A DNA stretch of 64,000 nucleotides from Hormoscilla sp. GM7CHS1pb (GTDB taxonomy: Bacteria; Cyanobacteriota; Cyanobacteriia; Cyanobacteriales; Desertifilaceae). Each line of letters begins with the position of its first letter. The first letter of the stretch is position 1. The stretch spans positions 372,001 through 436,000 of the forward strand of contig JACONN010000002.1 in the NCBI GenBank assembly GCA_014323675.1, given 5' to 3'. Below, one piece after another: positions 1 to 9,468 of this stretch. Below the pieces are notes generated by a model. That model did no database searches, had not been told where the DNA came from, and was given only the letters and a program-made list of their open reading frames with translations. The position numbers and the translations under genes are program-made.

Positions 1-689
<689 letters not shown>

Positions 690-700
<11 letters not shown>

Positions 701-1244
701 GTAGATTTGTACTTTCTGAGTCCGTAGAGTCGGCAACTGAAGACATGGACGATGATGGCAAGGAGATCCTCAACCATTTCTCGTTCTGGAGATAGGTCAC
801 TTCTGTTGAGAACCACGAGTTGGCAATCTTTTTGTTGACAGAGCCATTCGATAAGGTCTTGACCTTACCTGACAAGTCGGTCTTTGTGGCAGACCACAAC
901 TTCTCTGACATCTCCTGACAGGACTTGTTCCAAAATGGATAAAAGTCCTTTTCGTTTGTAGTTGAGACCTGATCCGATTTGCAATGACCAAGTTTTCCGT
1001 CTGTGAACAACGATTGCAAGTAGTCTGCTTGCCGTTCGAGGTCTGACTTTTGTTTATATGAACTGACTCTGGCGTAGAGGATTCTGATTCTGGTGTCGCC
1101 GCCTGGACTAATGACGGAGTCGATGTCGTATCGTCGATGACCAGCGGGAGTTCTAACTGTATGTATTTTTCCGTCCTTGTCCCAGAAACGGAAGTGTTTT
1201 CTCCGAGACCTGAAGGATTTGTGACGCTTCTCTCGGGGTGACAT
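690..1244 (-). pseudogene. tnpA: IS607-type serine recombinase (TnpA) remnant
   Basis: The start at 1244 gives MSPRE, then the MerR-like helix-turn-helix continues in another frame (EASQILQVSEKTL) and returns as RFWDKDGKIHTVRTPAGHRRYD. The resolvase catalytic start follows (RILYARVSSYKQKSDLERQ; the Ser of ARVSS is the nucleophile). After residue about 85 the protein jumps frame again to VREVVVCHKDRLVR and LVVLNRSDLSPERE. At least three indels therefore break it. Serine transposase followed by TnpB on the same strand is the IS607 architecture. No terminal repeats are expected for this family and none were found. Confidence 0.75.
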
Positions 1245-1479
1245 ATCTCATAGTTTTTTCTTGCACTATCTATATCTACCACACCCGGGACTATTTCCAG
1301 AAAAATCTAGAAATTTTTAGCAAATTACGCTTTAGTCCGATACAGTCAGCCCCATAATCAGCACAGGAGTGATAATTCAAACAATTGCTGTGTCATAGTT
1401 TGGGGATGTTACTAGCGTTGGGTTTAAGTTTGATAATTGAAAATTGGTAACCAATAATTATATGAAGATTGAAGGCGGT

Positions 1480-4416
1480 TCAAGAGAAGTCAGTGAAATC
1501 ATCAAGATTAATCAGGCTCGAATCAATGCCCAGTAGAGTAACCTGGGTTTCGTCTCCAGCTTTAATCAAGGTATTTCCGTCCTGAAAGACGGTCTGCAAA
1601 TTGGCGGAACTCCCTCCTCTTAGCTCGATGGAGTCGGTGCCTTTTTTAAAGTCTCGGATGATATCGCCCAGCGTCAGGATAAAAGTATCGGCGCCCCCTC
1701 CTCCGTGGAAGATATTGTTTCCTCCTCCGCCTATGAGAATATCGTCTCCATTTCCTCCACGGAAGTTATCGTTTCCATTTCCGCCTATAAGAGTATCGTT
1801 TCCATCTCCGCTACCACCAACAAGGTTATTGTCCCCATCTCCGCCTATTATAGAGTCGTGCCCATGTCCTCCGTAGAGGCTATCGTTTCCCTGGCCACCA
1901 AAGAGGGTGTCGTCCCCTTTTCCCGCCACTATCCTGTCATCCCCTCCTAGGCCATCGAGGTGTTCCCCGTAGAGTGTCCCGAAGAGCCTGTCGTTCTGAT
2001 CATCCTGACCGATTATTGATAGGTCTCCGACAGAGATAGTCGAAACGCCCTCTAGGACGGCTAGGGTTTCGTCTCCAGCTTTAATCAAGGTATTTCCGCC
2101 CTTAGAGAGGATCTGCAACTTGGCGGAATTCCCTTTTTCTACCCGGATGGAGTCGATGCCATTTTCAAAGTCTCGGATGGTATCTTCGCCATCGCCCGGC
2201 CTTAGGATAAAAGTATCGGCGCCCTTTCCTCCACGGAGGTCATCGTTCCCCTTTCCGCCGTCGAGGGTATCGTTTCCATTTCCTCCGTTGAGGCGATCGT
2301 CTCCATTTCCGCCTATAAGAGTATCTTTCCCATCTCCGATGCCACCAATGAGGCGATCGTCCCCTTCTCCGCCCACGAGAGAGTCGTTTCCACGTCCTCC
2401 GTGGAGGCGATCGTTTCCTGGGCCACCAACGAGGGTGTCGTCCCCTTCAAACGCCTCTATCTTGTCATTTCCTGCTAGGCCATCCAGATATTCCCCGTCG
2501 GCCGTCCCCCGGAGGTGGTCGTTCTGATTATTCTGACCGATAATTATTGATTGGGAGTCGTTATCATTGATATTAAAAGTAGTTGTACTCTGCGTTCCAA
2601 TCTTGGCATTGCTGACTGTTGTCACGCTAAAATCAATGGTTTCCGCTGTTGGTTCGTAAATGGTATCTTCAAAAATAGGAACTTCAATAGTTTTGCTCTT
2701 TTCACCAGCACTAAAAACAACTTTCAGTGGGAAGGAACTATTATTGTAATCTCTTCCACCTGTTGCAGTTCCACCTGTAATACTAACTTGTACTTCCGAA
2801 GTACGTGTGGTGCTGCTGCGAGTAAGAGTAACAACGTTTGTGGTGCCATCGCCTTCGCCGACGGGTGCATCCCAGATTTGCAAAGATAGCTGTAGGGGCG
2901 AAGCATTCGGGCGACAAATTATGATATAAGTTTACAGATGGACTCTCCGAATGCTTCGCCCTTGCGAAAGTGGGATGCACCCTTCGCCGACAGAGTAGGT
3001 AGCTTGGGAAAATTCTATAGTGGGAGGAATTACAGCTGCAACAGCCGCATTCGCATCAATCAAACCATAGCCGCTATCGACATCGTAGCCGGAAGTTCCC
3101 ATATCAATGGCAGTTTTCTCCATAGCGGAATAAATTTCGCTGGGAGTCAAGCTATCCGGACCGCCAGCAGCTTCTAGCATCAAGGCTGCTACTGCTGCTG
3201 CATGGGGCGCCGCTGCCGAAGTCCCGAAGAAGTTCGGGTAGCTATCTGTATCGTTAGGAATATCGTCGCCAAAGAAGGTGTTGTTTGTCCCGTCTGGAGC
3301 CACAATATCAACATTCTGGCGGCTTTCTGGTGTAGCCAAACGGTTACCTGCTGTATCGAAGAGAATGTCTATACCACCTGGGGAGGAATATGAGTTTAAT
3401 CTAGGTGGGTTGACACCATATTCTGGTGTCCTGAAATAATAAGCAGCTCCGACAGAGGAAGCCCCAGCCGCGTTAGAATGACCGAAGCTGGTTGGGCTAT
3501 CAGTATTGTACTCGTTAATGGTGGCGCCCTTGGCCACATACTTCATTAGTCCGGGGTTGGGACCGCTATCCTTGCCAATAGCCTTGCCAATGAGAATATT
3601 GAAGGACGACCCACTGCTTGAAAAGGGGAAAGCTTCAATTGGATCTCCACCTATATTGGAATCGGTACCTTTACCTTTATTAACGATCTCGTTGTTTGCA
3701 TCATACACGAAGATATCAAGATCGCTAGCAGAACCGCGACCATCGCTAACGGAGTTAAATGGCTGATCCCACTGTAATGAAAGTCGAGATCCAGTAGACG
3801 CTGTAATCGCTTGGTAAAAATCTACTCCAGCACCAGGGTCGAAGTCGTGCCACTCATAGGTTTTCCCGAACAAAGGTTGGGTGATGCCGCTAGGATTAAA
3901 AGCACTCTCATAGCTCTGACGAGCATTGTTTCCAGCAGAGGAAAAGTAGGCGACGCCATTAGCAACGACTTCATCCACCGCTTGTGCGACCGGCCCATCT
4001 TGGAACATCGGTTCTGTAAAGTCGAGTACGTCATCTACAATTATATCAGCACCTGCAGCAGCCAGAGCGCGGATACCTTTCGCAAAATCCTTTTTACCGT
4101 CAAAAGCTGTGTGGAAAACCAAGTCAGCACCAGGCGCAATGTCGTGGATCAGTTGCAACATGGCACGCCCTTCATCAATATCGGTACTGGGACTAATACC
4201 ATCTTTCAGGACCTTAATTCCTGCTGGTAAGTCGCCGCTAGCAATATCGTCTGATGCGTTGTTCCTGGCAGTAAGTGAAGTATTGTAACTATCTGAGAGT
4301 ACGCCTATGGTAATGCCAGTGCCATCAACGCCAAATTTTTTCCGTGCCTCATCGGATTTCATGGCTTTGTTAGCTTGGCTTGTGGTTAACCCGACTTTGG
4401 TTGTTGGTTGATTCAT
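1480..4416 (-). pseudogene. Subtilisin-like protease with Calx-beta and RTX repeats, split by a MITE
   Basis: The 5' part (4416-2932) is an S8 peptidase: catalytic Asp in GVLSDSYN, a middle region ending SFGHSNAAGASSVGAAYYF, and the catalytic Ser in GTSAAAPHAAAVAALML. It runs into the start of a Calx-beta domain (PTIEFSQATYSVGEG). The 3' part (2883-1480) resumes with GEGDGTTNVVTLTRS, completes the Calx-beta domain and adds two blocks of glycine/aspartate nonapeptides (GGxGxDxLxGG), the calcium-binding RTX signature of type I-secreted proteins. Both parts are in the same frame. A 120-bp element plus a 9-bp duplication lies between them and brings an in-frame stop. Removing the element and one duplicate rebuilds the sequence YSVGEGDGTTNVV exactly, giving an ancestral protein of about 935 residues. 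As written, only a truncated protease without RTX repeats would be made. Confidence 0.85.
2854..2991. mobile_element. MITE type A, copy 1, with 9-bp target duplication
   Basis: The element at 2863-2982 is 120 bp long and bounded by the inverted ends GGGTGCATCCCA and TGGGATGCACCC. Direct repeats TTCGCCGAC flank it at 2854-2862 and 2983-2991. Inside is a larger palindromic core around GGGGCGAAGCATTCGG and CCGAATGCTTCGCCC. It has no coding capacity, so a transposase must have acted in trans. It interrupts the Calx-beta domain of the subtilase-RTX gene. A second 120-bp element with the same ends lies at 7736-7855. Confidence 0.92.
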
Positions 4417-4520
4417 AAGACGACGAGGTACTTGGTTTACAATTTACTATAGCATGTTCTCGTCAGGCAGATCCTCAAATGCCTTCCCAGGTAGAGCCCG
4501 GGAAGGAGAGGAATAGGGTT

Positions 4521-6156
4521 TTACAGGCTGAAAGATTGTAGGTGCTCATTAATTGCCGAAGCAGTAGTACGGGTGGCATCCTCGCTTACTGCACCCTCGA
4601 TTAAAGCCTGATCTTCAAACCCGAGAGCATAACGCATGAATAAAATACCATCAGTTAACGCTCCCGCCGTGCCATTGCCATCTACATCTAACATAGTGTC
4701 CGCCGTTTCATCCAAGTAGGCAACAATTTCTGATGTATTGCGGGTGGCACCTTCACCTACAACATCTTCAGTCAAAGTCTCTCCCCTGAACCCGAAGAGA
4801 TAACGTATGGCTACAAGGCCGTCAGTTAACGCATCTATAACTCCATTCCCATCAATATCCAGTGTAGGTGATGGTGGTGGAGTATGTAAGGTTAATGCAA
4901 TTGAACTGGGAACAAAGTTGCTATTTGCAGGTAGGTTATCTGGGTTGGCACTAAAGTTGATCTGCGTCTCTTCAAAGCCTGGTAACGCTGTGAAGTTGGC
5001 CCTGTAAAGGGTAAGGTTAGAATTGTTGGGCCATTTTCCTTCTTCATCTATCCAAGCTTGCAGGATGTATTTGTCTGTGTTCGGGTCGCCATCCAAACCC
5101 CCATTGGCGATCGGATCGTCCAAGACTTCACTTATAGGTTGCGCGCCCAAAGAGAAGCGCTCGGTCAGACCAGTGACTGGATCGAATGCTACTTGAGAAC
5201 TGTCCCAATGCATTTGAAAGACTATTCCTGTGGTGGGAGTTTCCGCAGGTTCAGTAGAGTAGTTGACATCAAAGCTGATGTTCGTGTTTGGTTCTACTGT
5301 TTTGATCGGTTCTGAAGGGGTGATTTTCAATTGAGTGACTTCTTCAGGGGCGGCATTAGTTGCCTCAGAAAATTTAATTACATAGGAACCGCCATTACCG
5401 ATCAATTCATAGTTGTCGTCTCCGTCGATGTCGATGCTGCCTCCTAAAGATCCTATAGTCCACACATTATCATTGCTGTCGGTGGCTATGCCAATGCCAA
5501 TGTCAGTTAGGAGACTGCCGATCTTTAAGGCCTTAACCAAATCCCCATTGCTGGAGAACTTGGCTACATAGCCATCAAGACTGCCGTTACTGGTCAAATC
5601 ATTGTTGCCGTCTCCGTCGATGTCGATGCTGCCCTGGAAAGAGCCTGTAGCCCACACATCATCATTGCTGTCGGTGGCTATGTCTGTGTCCACCCCAATA
5701 GTGCTACCGCCGATCTTTAAGGCAACCGAAGGTTGCCAAACGTCGTTGATGTTAATGGGAACTTCATTAACGTTGTTGATGTTAATGGTCAAGTTCTCTG
5801 AGTAACTCAGCCCACCGGCATCGGTAGATTGAACGAGGATGCTGTAACTCGACTGAGTTTCAAAGTCTGGGGAACTGTTGAAAAGCAGTTGGTCCTCGAC
5901 AATGGTGAAGGCTGCGTTATCCGTATCTCCTGCACCCGCTACTAACTGGTAGGTAAAGGTATCCCCTGTATCGGGGTCGGTGGTCGAGAAGGTGCCGACA
6001 ACAGTGTTGGCTGCGACGTTTTCGTCGATGCTGTTGTTGCTGAGCTCGAGGTCGGTGGGAACTTCATTAACGTCGTTGATGTTAATGGTCAAGTTCTCCG
6101 AGTAACTCTCTCCTTCCGCATCGGTAGTTTGAACGAGGATGCTGTAACTGGACTGA
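4521..6156 (-). pseudogene. Cadherin / repeat / dockerin-like surface protein, 5'-truncated
   Basis: In order the protein shows: two cadherin-like repeats (ENLTININDVNEVPTDLELS, SIDENVAANTVVGTF, then a second ENLTININNVNEVP); a region with two copies of DSNDxVWxxGSxxGSIDIDGD resembling beta-propeller (SBBP-type) repeats; a cohesin-like beta region (about residues 330-480); and two calcium-binding dockerin-like segments at the C-terminus (DIDGNGVIDALTDGLVAIRY and DVDGNGTAGALTDGILFMRY). Such architectures are common in cyanobacterial surface proteins. The frame extends to 6299, but sequence upstream of 6156 is the antisense of a ccmM fragment. The real N-terminus, including any signal peptide, is therefore lost. 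Adhesion or matrix function is inferred from domains only. Confidence 0.75.
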
Positions 6157-6348
6157 GATCGACGCCGTTTCCGCACCAGTTCCTGGAAAAGCGCCCAATC
6201 AATTACTGCCTCTGCACAGTCCGACGCGATCGAAACAGTCTCAGCTATCTTGTCCGAACACAGCGGCGAATACGTGCGCATAATTGGCATCGACCCCAAA
6301 GCTAAGCGGCGCGTTGTCGAAAAGATTATCCAACGTCCTGCTAGTTAG
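6157..6348 (+). pseudogene. ccmM: 3' fragment of ccmM (last RbcS-like domain)
   Basis: From 6157 the plus strand reads RRRFRTSSWKSAQ, then EHSGEYVRIIGIDPKAKRRV, then VEKIIQRPAS and a stop at 6348. This is the C-terminal half of the small-subunit-like (SSUL) domain repeated in CcmM, the carboxysome scaffold that clusters Rubisco. Only about 60 residues remain. They are joined directly to the truncated cadherin-type gene on the opposite strand, so this is a leftover from a rearrangement. A shorter, more diverged copy of the same tail lies at about 7597-7655. Confidence 0.8.
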
Positions 6349-6440
6349 CACCGGCATATGAAAGCAGTCGCCAGCACCCAAACAAAAATCCCCGCAAATT
6401 TTTCAGAAAAGTTGCGCGACAAAGGCAGTCTCATGTTATA

Positions 6441-7383
6441 TTGTTATTTTAATTAAAAAAGAGACAAAAGTAAGCTAAAATAAAAAGAGGATATTTTTAA
6501 GGATTGATAACAATGTCGTACAGTCTAGACTTAAGGCAAAAAGTTATAACTTATCTAGAGAATGGTGGCTCCATTACGAAGGCAGCGAAAATTTTTGGAA
6601 TAGGACGAGCCACTATATACAGATGGTTAAATCGTCAAAACCTAGAGCCAACCAAGGTGGAACGACGTCAGAGAAAACTGGATTGGAAAGCATTAGAAAA
6701 AGATGTCCAAGAAAATCCTGATGCCAAATTGATAGAGAGAGCAAAAAATTTGGAGTCCACCCGACTGCTATCTGGTATGCACTCAACAAAATACAAATTA
6801 CCCGAAAAAAAAAGAACTCCGGTATCGAGAAAGAAACAGAGAAGAAAGAATAAAGTATTATAGAATTTTGCCTTATCAAAATGTATGGAAGTGAAAGTCT
6901 TGTATTCATTGATGAGTCAGGGTTTGAGGATATTCAGTCTTGTATTTATGGATGGTCGAAAAAAGGTAAAAAAGTGTATGGAGAAAAACAAGGGAAACGG
7001 GGAACCAGAGAAAATTTAGTAGCAGGACGAAGAAAAAAAGAAAAAGATTTAATTGCGCCAATGTTATTTAGAGGTAGTCTAAATGCTGATGGTATGATCG
7101 GTTGGTTAGTAAAATATTTATTACCGGAATTAAAAATTATTTCAATATTAATCATGGACAATGCACCTATTCATAGAAAGAACGTGATTAGAGATTTAGT
7201 AGAGTCAGCAGGTCATAAAGTATTATTTTTGCCAAAATACTCTCCCGACCTCAATGATATTGAGCATGATTTTAGTGCCTTAAAGAGAGCCAGAATGTAT
7301 GCACCTGTAGGCACATCTTTGGATGAAGTTATCCGGGATTATTGTGCTATTTAGTGCTGTCTCATTGTTATTTAAAATAAACC
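6441..7383 (+). mobile_element. IS630-family insertion sequence
   Basis: Imperfect terminal inverted repeats sharing TTATTTTAA lie at 6444-6452 and, reversed, at about 7372-7380. TA dinucleotides flank the element, the target of IS630/Tc1 elements. The transposase gene fills the interior. It sits in the spacer between the ccmM tail and the damaged SRP RNA copy. Comparison with the parallel spacer at about 7870-7920 shows the same flanks (TCCCATGTTAT then GTAGAGAAGACCTGG) without the IS. The exact ends could differ by 2 bp. Confidence 0.8.
6513..7354 (+). CDS. IS630-family transposase, frameshifted
   Basis: The N-terminal part is a helix-turn-helix region (MSYSLDLRQKVITYLENGG, then ITKAAKIFGIGRATIYRW). 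The C-terminal part is the DDE nuclease: FIDESGF with the first Asp, MDNAPIHR with the second and LPKYSPDLNDIEHDF with the catalytic Glu. Near 6755 the reading frame shifts by one base; the segment linking the halves (HPTAIWYALNKIQI) is in the frame of the second half. Many IS630 elements make their transposase by programmed frameshifting, so this may be natural, but a short A-rich run makes an indel equally possible. The start at 6513 avoids the upstream TTG at 6504. Confidence 0.85.
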
Positions 7384-7394
7384 TATAGTAGAGA

Positions 7395-7492
7395 AGACCT
7401 GGATAACCCCCATACAATTACAACGCCCAAACCTTGTCAGGACGGGAGTAGCAGCAATACGAGATGCTTGTCGCAGGCGTGGAATTCAGGTC
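7395..7492 (+). pseudogene. ffs: Damaged second copy of the SRP RNA gene
   Basis: This stretch parallels the intact gene at 7922-8018: GACCTGGA start, AACGCCCAAACCTTGTCAG, GCAGCAATACGAGATGCTTG, GCAGGCGTGGA. The conserved core is altered to GACGGGAGTAGCAGC, missing two bases of the GGACCGGAAGGTAGCAGC loop that binds Ffh. The 5' stem has extra bases. It is therefore read as a decayed duplicate. IS630 sits immediately upstream and would have separated it from the promoter. Confidence 0.8.
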
Positions 7493-7596
7493 TCCCCATT
7501 AGACGCGATAAACTCTTCGGTCCAGCAACAGATAGATCCGAAGTCACCCCAGAACGGGACAACAGCCCTTGTGCTGCTTCTGCCTGAAAGCCAAGG

Positions 7597-7735
7597 CGGC
7601 CCGTTGTCGAAAAGATTATCAAACTTCGGCGTCGAACGCACCGGCAGAATTTAGACGAAGCACCAGTCACCAATAAAGAAATCCCCATAAACAAATTTGC
7701 CGTTGCACAATTATCAACCATCATCGGTGAGAATG
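7597..7735 (+). repeat. Second copy of the ccmM tail and spacer
   Basis: CCCGTTGTCGAAAAGATTAT and CGAACGCACCGGCA match the ccmM tail at about 6310-6355. AAATCCCCATAAACAAA matches the following spacer. With the MITE at 7736-7855 removed the homology resumes as AATTTTTCGGAAAAGTTGC and runs into the SRP RNA gene. This copy of the ccmM tail is frame-broken. The 100 bases before it (7493-7596) show nothing recognisable. Confidence 0.7.
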
Positions 7736-7863
7736 GGGTGCATCTCACTTTTGTAATGCAGCCCCTGCGCAGCGGAGGGGGCCCGGAGCGTGGGCTTTGT
7801 ACCTGTAGCCGGGCCCTTTAGGGTTCGGGCGGCGAGGCAAATATGGGATGCACCCTGAGAATG
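7728..7863. mobile_element. MITE type A, copy 2, with 8-bp target duplication
   Basis: The element at 7736-7855 is 120 bp, the same length as copy 1. It has the same ends (GGGTGCATCTCA and TGGGATGCACCC) and the direct repeat TGAGAATG on both sides (7728-7735 and 7856-7863). Its core is different from copy 1: GC-rich inverted segments around GGGCCCGGAGCGTGGGC and GCCGGGCCCTTTAGGG, which recur in the composite element at 46.1-46.2 kb. Shared ends with exchanged cores suggest modular non-autonomous elements. Confidence 0.88.
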
Positions 7864-7921
7864 TAGAACAAATTTTTCGGAAAAGTTGCACAACAAAGGC
7901 ATTCCCATGTTATGGTAGAGA

Positions 7922-8018
7922 AGACCTGGACCCATGCAGTGACAACGCCCAAACTTTGTCAGGACCGGAAGGTAGCAGCAATACGGGATGCTTGTAGCAG
8001 GCGTGGACTCCGGGTCAC
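7922..8018 (+). ncRNA. ffs: Signal recognition particle RNA (bacterial small type)
   Basis: The core GTCAGGACCGGAAGGTAGCAGC is preserved: it includes the GGAA tetraloop and the asymmetric internal loop bound by the M domain of Ffh. The flanking strands AACGCCC and GCAGGCGTGG pair. The closing stem GACCTGG (7923-7929) pairs with CCGGGTC (8010-8016). The length of about 97 nt is normal for a small bacterial SRP RNA. The RNA directs ribosomes making membrane proteins to the membrane with Ffh and FtsY. The following gene starts only about 25 bp downstream. Confidence 0.92.
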
Positions 8019-8042
8019 CTCTTGAAAGGAGTGACGGTCGGT

Positions 8043-8411
8043 ATGCCTGGTTTAAGAGATACGGTAAAAAAAGCTTTTTACCTGGGAGTGGGGCTAGTTT
8101 CTTATGCGGGAGATAAAGCAAGTAGCACCATAGGCGAACTGCGACAGCAAGCCCAAAAACTGGCTGATGAAATGGTAGAACGGGGTGAAATCACTGCAGA
8201 AGAAGCCCGTAAGCTAGTTGACGAGATGCTAGCTTCGGCGCAGCAACAGGTATCGCCGCCGAAGTCACCCAAGAAAAAAACTCCATCGGAACCTCGCTTG
8301 ATTGAGATCTCAGATGAAGATTCCTCCCCAGAGGATGATGAAAATGTGAACGACTTACGCAATCAAGTAAATTCACTTCAAGAAGAACTCCGCCGTCTTC
8401 AGCAGGACTAG
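8043..8411 (+). CDS. Phasin-like / coiled-coil conserved protein
   Basis: The protein begins MPGLRDTVKKAFYLGVG. It has a first amphipathic segment, then ELRQQAQKLADEMVERGEI and EEARKLVDEM, which resembles the phasin/PHA-granule-associated family found across cyanobacteria. An acidic serine-rich linker (EISDEDSSPEDDE) and a C-terminal coiled coil (LRNQVNSLQEELRRLQQD) follow. The ATG at 8043 is chosen over an in-frame TTG at 8022 because an AGGAG ribosome-binding site lies at about 8027. The protein is 122 residues. A granule-surface or regulatory role is inferred from the family only. Confidence 0.65.
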   Translation: MPGLRDTVKKAFYLGVGLVSYAGDKASSTIGELRQQAQKLADEMVERGEITAEEARKLVDEMLASAQQQVSPPKSPKKKTPSEPRLIEISDEDSSPEDDENVNDLRNQVNSLQEELRRLQQD

Positions 8412-8461
8412 AGTAAGTCAAAATTAAAAATTGACAATTGACAACAGACAACTGACAACAT

Positions 8462-8902
8462 ATGGAAGATTGGCAAAAAAAATTATTTGGGCTTCTAGAA
8501 GTGGTGACTAGCGAGGTAGAAAAGTTTTTTAGTGAAGTAACTGAAGAAGTCACAGAGTTTGTCGATGCGTTAGCCGAGATTTATGAAGAAATATCTGAAG
8601 AACTCCAGTCAGCATTCTCCAGTGAGTTTAACGAGTTTGAAGAATTTTTAAACGATATATTCGAGCCAATCGTGATTCTTTATATAGAATATGATGGCGA
8701 ACTGCCCTTCGATGTCTCCGGAGACATCGAAGAACCATACTACCCCGAAGGCGACACGGGAGACCCGGTCCAGAACAGCCATCCAGCCTGCGTAGGTTGT
8801 TGTCATTACCACGGTCAAGTTTACGGGGGTAATATGTTCATCTGCGCCATGCATCCCTACGGTTGGGATTCTGAAAATTGCCCTGACTGGCAATCAAATT
8901 AA
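8462..8902 (+). CDS. Conserved acidic protein with C-terminal Cys/His motif
   Basis: The protein has 146 residues. The N-terminal two thirds are strongly acidic and helical (EVEKFFSEVTEEVTEFVDA, EEISEELQSAF). The C-terminal third is a compact Cys/His-rich segment: HPACVGCCHYHGQ, MFICAMHPYGW and NCPDW. These could form a metal site with ligands from the CxxCC-H, C-x2-H and C positions. No characterised family is recognised. An 8-codon perfect palindrome (8708-8731) lies in frame between the two parts. It follows the phasin-like gene by 50 bp on the same strand, so the two may be co-transcribed. Confidence 0.7.
   Translation: MEDWQKKLFGLLEVVTSEVEKFFSEVTEEVTEFVDALAEIYEEISEELQSAFSSEFNEFEEFLNDIFEPIVILYIEYDGELPFDVSGDIEEPYYPEGDTGDPVQNSHPACVGCCHYHGQVYGGNMFICAMHPYGWDSENCPDWQSN
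8708..8731. repeat. 24-bp perfect palindrome inside a coding region
   Basis: The arms TTCGATGTCTCC and GGAGACATCGAA are exact complements without a loop. It encodes FDVSGDIE in frame. The arm resembles the stems of the hairpin repeats at 9079-9118 and 34137-34198 (CGATGTCT and AGACATCG). Confidence 0.85.
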
Positions 8903-9078
8903 AAATTGTTAATTGAAAATTGTCAATTGATAATCGGCGGATATCGGGCATAAGTATCGCTTGACATGCGTAATAATATGATCTAATCTTCGCAGATCCT
9001 GCGGGCAAAATAGAAAATGCTCTGGATCCGATAATATCTGACCGGTGGGACTGGAGTATTCGATGTCTCTCGGGAGCT

Positions 9079-9118
9079 CGATGTCTTCTGGGAGCGCTGC
9101 ACTACCCAGAAGACATCG
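9079..9118. repeat. Hairpin repeat, copy 1 (14-bp perfect stem)
   Basis: CGATGTCTTCTGGG (9079-9092) pairs perfectly with CCCAGAAGACATCG (9105-9118) around the loop AGCGCTGCACTA. The same loop motif, in either orientation, recurs at 16853, 29317 and 34137, with a related hairpin at 39472. It lies in the 566-bp gap 8903-9468, which otherwise holds the element at 9231-9305 and no gene. Confidence 0.85.
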
Positions 9119-9230
9119 TCTGAGCACTACCCAGTATTGCCCGATCGCCTGGTGGGAGTATAACTCACCTGGTGACAGCATCTGCTTTGATGATTGGATA
9201 GCCTTGTTCGTTTTTCACATTCTTTTTGTG

Positions 9231-9305
9231 GTAGTGGTCAATATGTAGTGATTTGACTACGGTCCGGGTTTCAGGCACTAAAATTACTACTTATGACCCA
9301 CTACC
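9231..9305. mobile_element. Small inverted-repeat element (MITE type D), uninterrupted copy
   Basis: The ends GTAGTGGTCA and TGACCCACTACC are imperfect inverted repeats extending about 24 bp inward (GTAGTGATTT against AAATTACTAC). The centre reads ACTACGGTCCGGGTTTCAG. The same 60-bp core is present at 15982-16157, where another element splits it. No clear target duplication was seen. It lies about 160 bp upstream of tamB. Confidence 0.75.
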
Positions 9306-9468
9306 ATAGGGCGATCTAAAATATGATCACCCATGTCAAGTGATACTGCCGGAGCAATGACATTCTTTACTGCCTCAAAAAAACGCAGTTTATGACCGTT
9401 CGGAGTATAATCGCCAAATCTGCAATCAAATGCCTTAAGCCCCTAGCAACCGAGATCAGGACAATCCC

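Noticed and set aside
1601..2527. Proline/serine-rich open frames on the plus strand
   Set aside because: They are antisense shadows of the RTX nonapeptide repeats.
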